Assembly: GCA_020747015.1 (NCBI GenBank)
Contig: JAGTJM010000010.1
Span: forward strand, 1-64,000
From: Pyrenochaeta sp. MPI-SDFR-AT-0127
Lineage: Eukaryota; Ascomycota; Dothideomycetes; Pleosporales; Cucurbitariaceae
Direction: 5' to 3'
Length of the DNA stretch: 64,000 bases
In this document: in pieces, positions 47,589 through 59,616 of the stretch
How positions within the stretch are numbered: position 1 is the stretch's first letter
Layout of the letters: every line of letters begins with the position of its first letter
Program-made: the position numbers and the translations under genes
Notes under the pieces: model-generated
Told to the model about the DNA's origin: nothing
Seen by the model: the letters and a program-made list of their open reading frames with translations, nothing else
Databases searched by the model: none

Positions 47589-48626
47589 CTATGACTCCAA
47601 TAGGGCGTCCATCTCCATCTCCAGGCGCTTGCTCCACAAATAGCTTTTGTCCGGTTCAATCTGATCATCCACAGGAAGGTATATGTCCTCCATCGTAGGA
47701 ATCCTGGCAACTTGGTCGATGGAATACTGGTCAATGACCGGAAGTTGATTCCACTGGATCGTTGGAGGTCCCTCTTCGCGTGGAAGAGGCAAGAACCTTC
47801 CAACACCAGTCTTGGCTCTGTCATCGCCCTCCCACTTCAATTCGGCCGTGGTTGGCCATGGCGCAATGTCGTCCTTTCCGTTCTCCCAATCCTCACACCA
47901 GATGGTCTGCTCACCAAGAACGCGTCCGTAGTTACCATGCTCATCGAAATTCCCCTCAAGCCCCCACCTCCTCAGGTTGTACTGAGTCTCGAGTGGTATG
48001 GACGGCGAACGCGAGTCGCGAGCAACTTCTTTTTCTTTCACCTGACTGGCAAGTTTGTTGGCCTGAGATGCAATCATGGCCTCGCGATGAGCAATGTAAT
48101 CAGTGAGTTTCCACTTCGACACTTCCGAGTATTTGAAGAGGCGGCGCATGGCATTACGTATTACCTGAAACTCTTGTTGGGCTTGTTGGTCGGGAGACAT
48201 CCAGGTACGCGAATTTCGATACATTCCTGTAGCAGTTCTACCAGTGTATGGTGTTCGGGAGCGAGGATTTGGATCTTTCTGGACAACACCGCGAGTAAGA
48301 CCACCGAAAAAGCTGGACCCATAATGGGATCTGAGGCCACGATGAAAAGGACTCATGTAACGATTGTCTCCAAACTGAGTCTGAGGTGCATCACTATGGA
48401 TACTGAGGTTGTTGAAATTGAGATCATTTGGGCTGAGAGGGCTACTTTGAGAGATAGCGATGGAGCTATTAGAGCGAGCATCAGAACTTTCATTCTCATG
48501 CAGGGTGTCGGCGCTACTTTCAGATGATATTGATGTTGTTTGGTTGTCGTTCTTGATTATGAACGGGTTGTCGAGAGCGATGCCGCCATTCGGATATGCA
48601 CTTGCGGGCTTAATATGATCGGCCAT
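47589..48626 (-). CDS. conserved-looking fungal hypothetical protein
   Basis: The reading frame is open from 48794, but the ATG at 48626 (MADHIKPASAYPNGGIALDNPF) is preferred because it begins the well-composed part; this gives 345 aa, or 401 aa with the upstream ATG. Residues 1 to about 140 are Ser/Asn-rich and disordered, including a YMSPFHRGLRSHYG segment. A helical region follows (DQQAQQEFQVIRNAMRRLFKYSEVSKWKLTDYIAHREAM), then a Trp/Pro-rich C-terminal part (QTIWCEDWENGKDDIAPWPTT, GRFLPLPREEGPPTIQW, IPTMEDIYLPVDDQIEPDKS). No family is recognised and no localisation signal is clear. The dense aromatic C-terminal motifs suggest a real, folded protein. Function unknown. Confidence 0.7.
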   Translation of the reverse strand: MADHIKPASAYPNGGIALDNPFIIKNDNQTTSISSESSADTLHENESSDARSNSSIAISQSSPLSPNDLNFNNLSIHSDAPQTQFGDNRYMSPFHRGLRSHYGSSFFGGLTRGVVQKDPNPRSRTPYTGRTATGMYRNSRTWMSPDQQAQQEFQVIRNAMRRLFKYSEVSKWKLTDYIAHREAMIASQANKLASQVKEKEVARDSRSPSIPLETQYNLRRWGLEGNFDEHGNYGRVLGEQTIWCEDWENGKDDIAPWPTTAELKWEGDDRAKTGVGRFLPLPREEGPPTIQWNQLPVIDQYSIDQVARIPTMEDIYLPVDDQIEPDKSYLWSKRLEMEMDALLES

Positions 48627-51600
48627 TGAAGAAAATACGGATTGAACAGGTTTCTTGATACGCGAAGATAGGGAGAGGGCAGTCTTGGCACAGCACGAAG
48701 ATGCTACCTTGGGTTCCTGGATGTGTTCTGATCTTTGAAGCAGGCGAGGAAGTTTTATTAGTAGACGAGAGGCTAACTCGCGTTGCAGACTCAATAGTGC
48801 TTTGTGCTGGTAGCGGTGAGAGAATGCTGCAGAAAGGCACAGTAACCAAGCTTTGGTAACAAGAGCTGTTTCTTCCCTATCAGTAATACTTCATTAAGAA
48901 ACGCTGCAAGGTCAAGTGGCAACATCACTGCCTGCTTGTCGAGGTGATATCTACGAATGCGCTAACATCCGATGCACCAAGTGACAGAGAGTGCTGGCGT
49001 GGGTACGCCCATCTTTACTTGAAAAGCCGATGAGAGCCTTCTTTATCTCGTCACCGCCATTGTGCATGCGTTGGGGAAGAGGATGAATGAGGGCGACTCT
49101 GTAGCACTGACCACGTACCTGCGGATTCGGATGTCGAATTGTACGGCTTAGTACGGCCCGAGACGAGGTCTGCAGTGCTAAATATGATGTAATAGAAAGC
49201 CTCGAGTCTGCTATTACGTTCTTCCAAGCCAATTTCAGTCAGTAGAAGGTGATATAGCCCCAAAGCAAACAAACATACCAGAGTGAGAATATGGTAGTGT
49301 AGATGGTGGCCAGTGGAATGCTACCTCTTGAGGGGTCGCCGCTAGTTGCACGCTATTGAGAGGGGTTGCTGCCTGTGGTCAATAAGAGTCGGCGGCGGAG
49401 TTTGCCTAATGATGACTAGAGATAGCGGGAGAAGGGAGGAGTCCGTGAGGTTGTGGAATGTTGTACCTAGCAATTGGCAGCCTGGAAAAGCCGTCCAACT
49501 GGCTGTGGGGGGCTATTTGGCGATGCAATGTCGATTGCAGAGTAGATGCAAGACAGTCTACAAGCCTATAAGATTGAACAGTAGCCAAGTTGAATGCGGT
49601 ACAGAAAGCCGAAGGTGCCAAAAAATCTGGAACTCAGGCGTCGAAGCAGCCAGTCGTGGCAAGCGTTGATGGATTGCAGGCGGCGCTGGTCAAGTGGAGT
49701 TGCGAAGGGGGGTTGCGGGAGGAATGATAAGATTGAGGCAGTTTTCAAGAAGGTCGTGATTCAAGTGATCTAGGCAAGCATAGGAAGCGAAGAGTGAATG
49801 GGCGTGGAAAGGTCTAGTGGGGTAGGGTGAAGCTATGGTGACCAAGCACGGCCTGTAGCTGGCGAATGACGCAGTGAACGCCCGGTACACGTTGAGAGCT
49901 GAGCAAGAAAAGCCCAGAGACATAGATCAGAGAGTAATTGGGTTTACCGAAAGCAGCACAACAGGAAGAGCTGGCGACGGAGACAAAGATGGCAAACAGC
50001 GGCCAGCGCTGCGGAAGAGCAGATGGGTTTGTAGCAATGAAGGAAGAAGAAATGGAAGAATAGGCAATTGAAGTTGCGTTACGATGAAGTGTGGATGTGG
50101 AGCAAGAAGAATTGAAGTCACAGCCATGGAGTTCAGTTCTTTGTGGGGTTTGTTCGACAGCAATAACAAAGAAGGTCACAACCACTGCACGGCAGGAACA
50201 GGTAATATGGCGAAGTTGAACCTACAATGTCTTGGTGCCATTGATATAAAATTTGTAGCCATTTTGGAGAGCAAAAAGCTGCGCTGCATTGTTGTACTCA
50301 ACGATGGAACAATTTAGCCAGCCATAGATGAGTGACGCTGTCGCATTGATGCAAGGGCCCAACATAATCAAAACATGAATAAAATGGTTGGTGTGCAGGT
50401 GGCCATGGCGTTCCGTTGGAGTCCTGCTTTGAAGTGGTCTCGATATCAACAACTATCGAGAGGATAGCATAGCCAAGTTTCGTTCTGGTACTCGTTGCAT
50501 CGGTAGATTGGGTCTGCACAGTCTCGGAATGGTCGAGTGTAGCATGATGAACAGACTCTCCTGGCCGCAGCTCAGCAGCAGACTCTCCGCGGGGAGAGTA
50601 CGCGGTCTTGCAACGTTGGGTATTCAAAGTCATAAATAGCACAGCCAGATGGAGACGACGAGTCAAGGCATGAGGGAGATGAAGTTGATGGACATGGAAC
50701 CTGTCTGAGGCTCTGTAACCGCCAGCGCGTTGATTGGGCAGGAGCGACCGAGCTTGGACTCTGCTCGCTCACGGAAAGCGCTACGCCGCAGCCACTCGAT
50801 CGGGGCCTTGGCGCTTCGGCGGGCCCTGGGCCGCTTCACACAAGGTTCAGCATGGAAGCGCTCGTCGGTACGGGTATTGTCTGTGGGGGGAGGACGATGA
50901 CTTTGATGGGTTTGCGCGGGTCGGTCATCTCTGAATCTACATCGACAGCTTCAGTGTGGAGAGCGGTGCTGAAGATGTTCAACATAGAAGTCAGTCGCAG
51001 AGATGACGTTCGTCTAGCTGCATAAAACAGGGAAAAAACGGGCGCCACAGCCCGCCATTCAACGCAGCCGTGCGGCCAACCTACAAAACCATGGCGGCGC
51101 GCATCCTTCGAAGACTGAGCACCTCCTCTGCTACCCACCGACGTTCAGAGGTCGTGTTCCCTTGCGCTCGACATCATTTCCACTTTGCGGCGACCGTACG
51201 ACGGTCACGAGGTGCCCTGGTCGCGAGATCTGGCTGCCTCGCGAGCGTGCGACCGCCGCAGGCCAATGAGCGCAAGCCGTGGAACAAAGGCCATCCGCTC
51301 AGACAATCTGTGACAGCCACTCGAGGACAAAGAGGCTCAAAATAACAGACGCTGCCATCATTCTCGTTCTAGCGCGTTGTTTTGGGCCCTCCCCAGCCCG
51401 ACCATCTGACAAGCAAACGACTGGTCGGGAGTGGCTGGTCCCAACCGACAAGGGCGCCTATTTGGGCCACCATCACCTTACGGAAGAGCTTGTTCTAACT
51501 AGAGCCTCACGGACTGCATGTCCTGCTGAAACGAACAGGTCGAAGCAGGCCTTTTCACAAGGTACCATTGGTACCTTGTGGGCCGCCTGCAAACTGGTCC

Positions 51601-51966
51601 TCGCTTTCTCGCGGTACGTGCTCCCATTCACAATAGTCATTGTCAGACTAGATATTCACACCCCTACCCGCCTGACTCCCCCGCCGTCACCTTCATCTAC
51701 CTGCTTTACCACCATTTTTTCCTTTATTGCATTGTGTGGAGCGTTGGGATTTCCTATTGTTGTTTATTCTCTTCTTCATTCCCATAATACTTTTCGCTCT
51801 TCGACGCCCTATCTCTGGTAGATACCCTGCATCTAGCTAGCCTTCTCCTACTACGACCATTTCCTCTCCAACCTTGAACAACTTTCTGCCGAACACTCTG
51901 GCTGCCAAATCTCAACCAAATCTAATACCCAACCCAGACCACGTTTCGCAGGCATCCACCTCCGCT
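48627..51966. other. long divergent intergenic region upstream of PRM1
   Basis: About 3.3 kb with many overlapping short ORFs on both strands. The only one with any character is near 51091 (plus): about 85 codons starting MAARILRRLSTSSATHRR, resembling a mitochondrial presequence but with no domain after it; not called. The last 500 nt are pyrimidine-rich, typical of a fungal promoter and 5' leader. The long reading frame entering PRM1 from 51874 starts with TTG and is treated as leader. Confidence 0.4.
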
Positions 51967-54240
51967 ATGGCTTCCTCAGCGAACCAACAGCAACCCTTCC
52001 CGTCTGTGCCTCCATCTATGTCCGCTGGCGATAATCATGAGATGCGAGACTACTACCCACCGCAAGATGCACCACGACCTATCATGAACCAGACACCAAA
52101 CTTCAAACCATACCTCGGCCTTCGAGCTAGGCTCTCACAAATATGGATCAATCGCTGGACGATTCTACTACTCCTAGTCCTTGTGCGGCTACTGTTCGCC
52201 ATCGCAAGCACTGACTCAAGCCTTACTTCTGCCCGCCGCGAAGCCCTCAGTGCTTGCACCCAAGTCGAGAATATCGGCAGCTCCATGGCCTCTATGCCCC
52301 ACTTCATGTCCAAGGGCATGAATGAAATGACTGCTTCCGGTATCGAGAAGGCAGTGAGTGGCCTCATGGCCATGCTGGAAATGAGTGTCACGGGCGTCGA
52401 AGAGATTGTTCTCTTCGTCATTCACATGATGACAAGCACTTATCTCTGCCTCATCACCCTCGCAGTCAGCGGTAGCCTTCACGCAGCTGTCGAAATTGGC
52501 AACGCAATTAACAAACAGTTGGATGAGACCATCAACGAGGTCACCGAGGACATGGGCAACGCAGTCAAATCCGTCTCCGATGGAATAAACTCCATCATGG
52601 ACAAGATTAACTTCAACATACCTGGGTTTGACAAGCCTACTATCAACCTTGACGAGCAAATCACCAAACTCAAGGCTCTCGAACTTCCACCCCAAATGCA
52701 GCAAGGCCTCCAGAAGCTCAATGAGTCGATCCCGACTTTTGCGGAAGTCCAGAATTTCACCGACAATCTCATCCGTACACCTTTTGAAGAAGTCAAGAAG
52801 CTCATCCAGGGAATGGACACGTTTGAGTTTGACCGAAAGCTACTTCCTGTGCCGCAGAAAGAAACCCTCAACTTCTGCTCAGAAGGCAACTCGATCAACG
52901 ACTTTTTCGATGGTCTTATTGTCATGGCTTACAATGCACGGAAGATCGCTCTTGGTGTGCTCATTGCCGCTGCCATCATTGTTTGCGTTCCCATGGCCTG
53001 GATGGAAGTCCGCCGCTACCGGAAGATGCAAGAACGTGCTGCACTTTTCGCAGAGGGTCATGATGGCATGGACGTTGTCTATCTCGCCTCCCGCCCAACA
53101 TCTTCTGGTATCGGCTTGTGGTTCGGTAAGCGCTTCGGGTCAGCCCGACGGCAAGCTGTAATGCGCTGGACCTGGGCCTACGCCACTTCCGTCCCTATGC
53201 TGTTCCTCCTGTCCCTGGGTATCGCTGGCCTCTTCGCTTGCTTCTGTCAATACCTCTTGCTGAAGGCTATCCAAGACAAGACTCCCGAGCTGACAGATCA
53301 AGTCGCCGATTTCGCCGAGAAGGTTGTCACATCTCTCAACAACGCGTCCATGTCCTGGTCCGGCGGTGTCAATGGCGCTGTCGCCAAGCTGGATAAGGAA
53401 ATCAATGACGATATTTTTGGCTGGGTGAATAGCAGCACGACTGCAGTCAACAACACCCTCAATGGCTTTGTAAGCGAGATGAGCAAGACCCTAAACGATA
53501 CATTTGGCGGCACTGTGCTATATGACCCCATCAAGGAAGTTCTAAACTGTTTGATCGGACTGAAAATCGCTAGCTTCCAGAAAGGCCTCACCTGGGTCCA
53601 AGAGCATGCGCACGTCTCGTTTCCAGGCGTCGCAAATGATACTTTTTCTCTTGGTGCCCTTGCTGAGAAGAGCGACTCAGACTCAGCTGCTGCACTTCTT
53701 GCGAACCCGAATGGGAAGGCGAAGGATGAGATTACCGAAGCCGTTGAACATGTTATCGAGAAGCTGATGAGTGGCATTCAAACCGAAGCACTCATCTCCA
53801 CCGCCCTCATCCTCATATGGCTCTTCATCGCCATCGGCGGCCTCGTCTATGCTTCCACTCATCTCTTCCGCCGCGACGACCCAGAAATGGGCCGCAATCC
53901 CTACATCATCAAGCCTACCATTGACAGCGACCCCAAACCTTCTCACGGCTACCCTACCGCTGCACCCCCTCAATACGTCGCCAATGACTACAACGTCAAT
54001 AAAGCTGCGCCTTACACGTTGGCGCCCCGGCCTTTCTCGACAGTCGAATACGATGCCGAGCCGCAAACAGAAAAGGTCGGTACAGTAGGAGCGCATGTGG
54101 TAACCGAATCCTCTCGCCCTGGACATTTCCGATCAAGCAGCCATGGACAACTCGCCGATCCATCACCACTGGATGATCGACCGAGCCCATTCTCTGACCC
54201 TCAATATCCCCGCGAAAAACAAAAGAATCCGTTCATATAA
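51967..54240 (+). CDS. PRM1: plasma membrane fusion protein PRM1
   Basis: Single-exon 757-aa protein started at the first ATG (MASSANQQQPFPSVPP). A Pro-rich cytosolic N terminus precedes YLGLRARLSQIWINRW and TM1 (TILLLLVLVRLLFAIAS). Further hydrophobic spans are EIVLFVIHMMTSTYLCLITL, IALGVLIAAAIIVCVPMAW, VPMLFLLSLGIAGLFACF and ALISTALILIWLFIAIGGLV. Between them lie two extracellular helical regions with conserved Cys (ALSACTQVENIG, LNFCSEGNSINDFF, VLNCLIGLKI) and several N-glycosylation sites. The tail is cytosolic, Pro/Ser-rich and ends REKQKNPFI. Family members act at the plasma membrane during mating-cell fusion and, in filamentous fungi, hyphal and germling fusion. Length and topology match the filamentous fungal orthologues. 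Confidence 0.93.
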   Translation: MASSANQQQPFPSVPPSMSAGDNHEMRDYYPPQDAPRPIMNQTPNFKPYLGLRARLSQIWINRWTILLLLVLVRLLFAIASTDSSLTSARREALSACTQVENIGSSMASMPHFMSKGMNEMTASGIEKAVSGLMAMLEMSVTGVEEIVLFVIHMMTSTYLCLITLAVSGSLHAAVEIGNAINKQLDETINEVTEDMGNAVKSVSDGINSIMDKINFNIPGFDKPTINLDEQITKLKALELPPQMQQGLQKLNESIPTFAEVQNFTDNLIRTPFEEVKKLIQGMDTFEFDRKLLPVPQKETLNFCSEGNSINDFFDGLIVMAYNARKIALGVLIAAAIIVCVPMAWMEVRRYRKMQERAALFAEGHDGMDVVYLASRPTSSGIGLWFGKRFGSARRQAVMRWTWAYATSVPMLFLLSLGIAGLFACFCQYLLLKAIQDKTPELTDQVADFAEKVVTSLNNASMSWSGGVNGAVAKLDKEINDDIFGWVNSSTTAVNNTLNGFVSEMSKTLNDTFGGTVLYDPIKEVLNCLIGLKIASFQKGLTWVQEHAHVSFPGVANDTFSLGALAEKSDSDSAAALLANPNGKAKDEITEAVEHVIEKLMSGIQTEALISTALILIWLFIAIGGLVYASTHLFRRDDPEMGRNPYIIKPTIDSDPKPSHGYPTAAPPQYVANDYNVNKAAPYTLAPRPFSTVEYDAEPQTEKVGTVGAHVVTESSRPGHFRSSSHGQLADPSPLDDRPSPFSDPQYPREKQKNPFI

Positions 54241-55915
54241 ATCCAAATCCTGTCGAACAATTCGTCATCTGCCACCTGACCTTTCGGCTTGCCCTCTGTG
54301 TCTCCCGGCAGTACGACGGGTTAGCTCTCCAATACCCCGACTCGTGATGAGCCGTAATTGCTCAGACCGAACCGTGGATTCTCTGAAGTTTTTTGTTTCT
54401 TTTTTCCTGATGATGCGAATACGCTCTCGGAGAGAGGGACATGGCACAAGCCCGTGTTGATGAAGCTTGCTTCTCCGCGGTGCTTGTGTCTGGTGTTTTT
54501 ATTACATTTCTTTGTCAAATACCCCAAGTAATACATGTGTTTATTTCATAGTGTCGTTGCTCTGCCTTGCGGGCGTGTGTTGGATTGATATCCCCTCATC
54601 GTCAGTTTTCTGAGTGGAAGAAGCGATGAGTCATTGTAAACCTGCAATTCCGTTGTCACGTCAATTCTTATTACATCTCCATTTTCTTCGCGAGATGTAT
54701 CCTGCTGCAGTTACAGTTTCTTTGTCTCGTTTCTTTCATTGATGAGGTTGTGTTATATCTCCTTGAGTATGTCTGTTCCCGAGGTCCCTTACGCCCGATC
54801 CGCTGCTAGCCCTCCTACTTCTCCTTTTCCCTTCTACTCCACTCACACTCTGACGTTGCATCACTTCGATCCCGCTTCGCTGTGGCTTGCCCGCTTGGCG
54901 CGCTCGACCTGACCTCATCGTGTTCGCAGTGGGGAGAAGGAAGCAATGGAGAGTAGGGACGTGTGTTGGACATGAACCGGCAATATGTGGATATGAATCG
55001 CTCATTCGCCACATCCTCTTTTTTGTTTCTCGTTAACTCACCGGCCCCTCTGGATTGTATGCCTTGCACCCGCTGTTGGCTGTTGCTGGGGGGAAACAGA
55101 GAGGATGTTGTGCTGATTGGTAACAAGCGTTATGCTTTCCTCCTACTCTCGTACTTCTTTCTTGCGCTGGAGGACCAGCAGAAAGGAGTGAGAGAGTACG
55201 TTGAGTCGAAAGTTGATATTTTTGCGTTGCTTTGTACGGACGGTTGAAGCTATCCTCGTCCTCTGGATGAAGGGTTGGTTTAGCGCGTTCCGCGCCGCTT
55301 TGAAGAGATCCTGTGGCGCTTGCGCCCGGGACTGGATAGGACGTTCGTTTCCGATTGTTGGTGTTGGTCTGAAGTAGACCTTGAATTGAAAAGAAAAGCT
55401 CACTCGAGTCGCTCGTTTGTGGGTGGAAAATTTTGGGGAAGAGATGGTCCGTCTCAGATTGTAACTTGTGTACTGCGGACCGTCGAAAGCAAAATGAAAC
55501 ATCCTTCCTCAATTTTGAACTTTGTTCATGATTTATTCGAAAGTACTTCATCACTCGCTTAGACAGCAACACCCTCTCTTTGTGTTTGCTTGTTCTACAC
55601 GCCCATTAACCGGGCAGAACACCAGTAGATAGATACTTAGGTAGTTAACAGATTTCAGCTGCCCTCATACAACCTCTCAAGACCCAAACTACAGCGTGCA
55701 AATCAAACACGAACTCTTTCGACGATTGCGGTGAAGTAGGGCTGCACGTGCTTTTACGCTGGCCCAAGCTCCAGCAGGTCCGCGGCAATGACGATGCGGC
55801 CGCCGCGCTCGTTGTAGCCATCGCTACTACTCATGGAGCTCTCGTTGCGCGCTGCCATGGTCGCATAGCGACAAATTTATGTGCAAATGACCCTGTTCCA
55901 CAAGCTATATCCACC
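54241..55915. other. intergenic region between PRM1 and VPS39
   Basis: About 1.7 kb containing the PRM1 3' end (AT-rich around 54500-54550) and the VPS39 promoter. Only short ORFs without domains; no RNA gene recognised. Confidence 0.35.
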
Positions 55916-58900
55916 ATGTTATCCGCTTTCACAGCTCGACCGATCGTCGAGCTCAAGCAGCGCGACAAGTCCAAGATCGAGTCCATCCTTGCCTACGGTA
56001 TGCAGTTTCCTGCGTCTCCTGGCCGACATACTGACTGAAATTAGGCGACCGTGTCCTTGTAGGCCTGAACACTGGATCTCTGCGCATATACCGCGTCAAC
56101 GAGCAGATCGAAGACGCCGACTCGGAGCAGACACAGAACGGACTCCAGAATGGCGAGCCGACTGAACCTCCTACGCCCAAGGTTAAACCTGCAGATCTCC
56201 TCCGTGAAGAAGAGAAGTTCTCGCGCCGCCCTGTACAACAGCTAGCGATCATCAAGGAGGCGAACATACTCGTTTCGCTGTCCGACGGCCATGTCTCGAT
56301 TCACGATTTGCAATCATATACATTACAAGAGAAGCTGGAGAAGACAAGGGGCGCTACGACATTTGCTGCGGCTAGCAACATTGTCAAGGATCCGTCGACT
56401 GGTATACCATCCATCGTGAGCAGACTGGCTGTTGCAGTGAAGAGGAAGATTATCCTATGGACATGGCAGGACATGGAGCTGACAGGCGATGCTGTGGAGA
56501 TCTCGCTGATCGCGTCAGTTAAGAGCTTGACGTGGGCGACGGGAACCAAGATCGTTGCAGGCATGGACCCTGGTTTTGTCATGGTGAATATTGAGAACCA
56601 GGAAGTCCAAGATATCGTCAAGCCTGGTGCGCTAGGAGAGGCTGGCGGGCAGGGAGGGGCACGCTTCGGTGCTGTGTCGTCCTCGGGTATGGGATACATG
56701 GGTATGGGTAGCTGGGTACCTAAGCCACTTGCGACGCGACTTGCAGAGGGCGAGATGCTGTTGGCAAAGGATGTGAACAGCTTGTTCATCGACACGGATG
56801 GAAATGCCATCGAGAAGCGACAAGTGCCATGGCCTTCCGCGCCTGAAACTATTGCCTATTCATACCCGTACATGCTCGCGCTCCAACCACCATCGAAAGG
56901 CAGCCTGGAGGTCAGAAACCCGGATACGTTGAATCTGCTCCAATCGATTGCCTTACCAAACGTTACCTTTCTTCATGTACCCCAGCCAAACATCAGCTTA
57001 GCACACGCTGGGAAAGGGTTCTTGGTTGCGAGCGATCGGTGCATATGGCGGATGGGAGCACAGAGCTATGAGACACAAATCGATGAGCTGGTAGCCAATG
57101 GACGCTATGATGAAGCTCTCAGTCTTCTCAACATGCTTGAGGATACGTTGCTGCTGGACAAGGAAGGTAGAGTACGAGAGATTCAAATACTCAAGGCTCA
57201 AGCTCTTTTCGACCTCAAGAAGTACCGCGAGGCAATGGATCTCTTTACAGACGCAAAAGCCCCTCCTGAGCGAGTCATCGCACTGTATCCTCGGTCTATT
57301 GCTGGCTATCTGGCGCCAGAAGAGAGTGTGAAAGATGACGGAAGCGTCGTCGACGAGGAAGGAGCCAACGGTGACAAGTCTGCAAATGACAGTAAAGAAA
57401 GCATACCTGCTGCCACATCCACCATTGGTCGATCGATGATGGGTAGACTTGTTGGCGGACACAAGAAGGTAGAGGCAGACGCGGCCTCTGTTCGCACGTC
57501 CTCTGTCAAGGATGACGCAGCAGAGACCGCAAGCATCAAGAGGAAGACCACCGATTCTGCGCAGCCTGATAAGCAACTGGCCGATAAGGACTTCAAGGAA
57601 TCTATCCGTGCTTTACAATCTTTCCTTGCACAGTGTCGTGTTCAAATCAAACGCTACATTGACACTGATGGCAATCTGAAGGAGCCGTTACCTACATCAA
57701 GCGATAGCCAGCCCGAGGAATATAGACCACCCTTCCATTTCTATACTCAAGAAACGTCGCCATTAGATCAGATCGATTGGAAAGCCAAGCTTCTCGAAGT
57801 TGCCCAGCTTGTGGACACCACTCTCTTCCGTGCATACATGATTGCAAGCCCAAGCCTCGCAGGGCCGTTGTTTCGCCTCCCAAACTTCTGCGAGCCAGAC
57901 GTGGTACAGGAGAAGCTGTACGAAACTGGCCGGTACGCAGATCTCATCGACTTTCTGCACGGCAAAAAGTTGCATCGACAGGCATTGGAGTTGCTGGAGA
58001 AATTTGGCAAGAATGAAGCTGACGAGGAGGTATCGCCAGCACTGCAAGGTCCTCAGCGCACAGTTGGATACTTGCAGCAGTTACCACCAGAGATGATTGA
58101 CCTGATCCTCGAGTTTGCAGAATGGCCGCTTCGCACCGATCCCAAGCTGGGTATGGATGTCTTCCTCGCAGACACCGAGAACGCAGAAACTCTGCCTAGG
58201 GAGAAGGTGGTTGAATTCTTGCAGAGGATTGATCTCAAGCTTACGGTCAAATACCTTGAGCATATCATTGAGGAGCTGAATGAAACAGAGGCAGACTTTC
58301 ATCAAAAGCTTGTCGATCTGTTCTTGGAGAGACTACGGGGTGGGGATTTTGATAATGACGAGGAGAAGACGGAGTGGAGAGAGCGGTTGCAGATGTTCTT
58401 GAAGACGAGTTCAAATTACAACAAGTATCGCGTCTTTCAACAACTGCCGTCTACAGGTATGTACACTTATCTCCCTTGCCTTAGGAGACTTGACTGATAA
58501 GTTTGTTCAGATCCAGATTACTTCGAGGCACGAGCGATTGTATTGAGCAAGATGGGTCAGCATAAGCAAGCCTTGCAAATTTACGTCTTTCAACTCAAAG
58601 ACTACGAGAAAGCTGAAGAGTAAGTCCCCTGCTTATGTCCCATATCAGAACTTCCTGACACCCATGGCAGATACTGTAACCAAGTCTACATCACTGCCCC
58701 GCAAGCTCTTCCCACAACAAGAGGACCCCAGCAGTCTAGCACGGTGCTCCCCACAGCGGTTACCGACGACGCAGAACCATCCATCTACCACGTTCTCCTC
58801 GCTCTGTATCTTACGCCGCCGCCGCCGAATCAGCCAAACTGGCCGCCAGCGCTGGATTTGTTGAGCAAGCACGGTGCGCGATTGCCTGCCTCAACCACGC

Positions 58901-59274
58901 TCGATCTCATTCCGCCCACGCTTCCTGTCAAAGACCTGGAATCCTACTTCTTTGGCCGCATACGCAATGCTAACAGTGTTTTGAACGAAGAGCGCATAGT
59001 TGCCAAGTTGCGCGGTGTTGAAAAGGTTGCAGTAGAGGCCGCTGTGTTATTGGGCGATGGCAAGGTAGATAAATTCGGCAGAAGTGTGGCTGGTGGGTTG
59101 AACAGGCGGGTGGTGATTGACGAGGATCGGCATTGCGCGGTTTGTCATAAGAGGTTTGGCGGGAGCGCGATTAGGGTGTATCCCGATAACAGTGTAGTGC
59201 ACAGTGGGTGTTTGAGAGGGAGCATGGGCCGTAGGACTAGTGGTGGTGGTGGTGGTGGTCTTGGATGGCGGTAA
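55916..59274 (+). CDS. VAM6: HOPS subunit VAM6/VPS39 (CNH and clathrin-repeat vacuolar sorting protein)
   Basis: Four exons: 55916-55997, 56045-58456, 58511-58619 and 58671-59274, introns 47-54 nt, phases all consistent, giving 1068 aa. Exon 1 gives MLSAFTARPIVELKQRDKSKIESILAYG, leading into the CNH beta-propeller (DRVLVGLNTGSLRIYRV, ANILVSLSDGHVSIHDL). Then come clathrin-type helical repeats (DELVANGRYDEALSLLNML), the Vps39 domain 1 region (LVDTTLFRAYMIASPSLAGPL, EKLYETGRYADLIDFLHGKK), DYFEARAIVLSKMGQHKQAL, and a C-terminal Vps39 domain 2 with a zinc-ligand pattern (CAVCHKRFGGSAIRVYP, HSGC). The protein tethers membranes for fusion at vacuoles and late endosomes and binds the Rab Ypt7. A disordered insert (about 430-510) is rich in Ser/Asp/Lys. 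Its stop lies only 63 nt from the convergent GON7 stop. Confidence 0.93.
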
Positions 59275-59337
59275 TGATGCTAGCTGGCTATTTGTGTATG
59301 TGATACTTATGTTGATACCCGCTTTCAATACACTTTA

Positions 59338-59616
59338 TCAATCCTCGTCGGCGACTTCTTCTCCATACGTCTCCTCGGCCTTGGCATCGTCGCCTGCCTT
59401 GTCCTGTGCCATTTTTTGCGTCAAGAAAGCGTTGACGTCATTCTGGAGAGTTTTCAGAGAGGAGGCGAGTTCGGCGAGATATGTAACGCGGTCTGTGGCC
59501 GAGGGAGGAGATGAGATGGCGGAGGAGATGGCGGAGGAGATGGCGGAGGAGAGTGTGGAGGAGAAGGTTTGCGATGACGACGTGGGGGAGGCGTAGGTTG
59601 CTGTGAGGGTGGACAT
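59338..59616 (-). CDS. GON7: KEOPS/EKC complex subunit GON7
   Basis: Single-exon 92-aa protein. The N-terminal ATYASPTSSSQTF and the core YLAELASSLKTLQNDVNAFLTQKM match fungal Gon7, where the second segment is the helix that binds Kae1/Pcc1. The C terminus is short and acidic (EETYGEEVADED). GON7 supports the KEOPS complex that makes t6A37 in ANN-decoding tRNAs and affects telomeres. A low-complexity run (SSAISSAISSAISS) between the two conserved parts comes from an imperfect 12-nt DNA repeat and is likely variable in length. The gene is convergent with VPS39 (63 nt between stops) and divergent from the HbrB-like gene. Confidence 0.8.
   Translation of the reverse strand: MSTLTATYASPTSSSQTFSSTLSSAISSAISSAISSPPSATDRVTYLAELASSLKTLQNDVNAFLTQKMAQDKAGDDAKAEETYGEEVADED
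59505..59560. repeat. 12-nt tandem repeat within GON7
   Basis: About four imperfect copies of GGCGGAGGAGAT, encoding the repeated SSAI unit on the minus strand. Confidence 0.85.

Noticed and set aside
51091..51345. Small gene with a mitochondrial-like presequence
   Set aside because: The MAARILRRLSTSS start is suggestive, but the rest has no domain and no splice continuation; likely chance in GC-rich promoter sequence.
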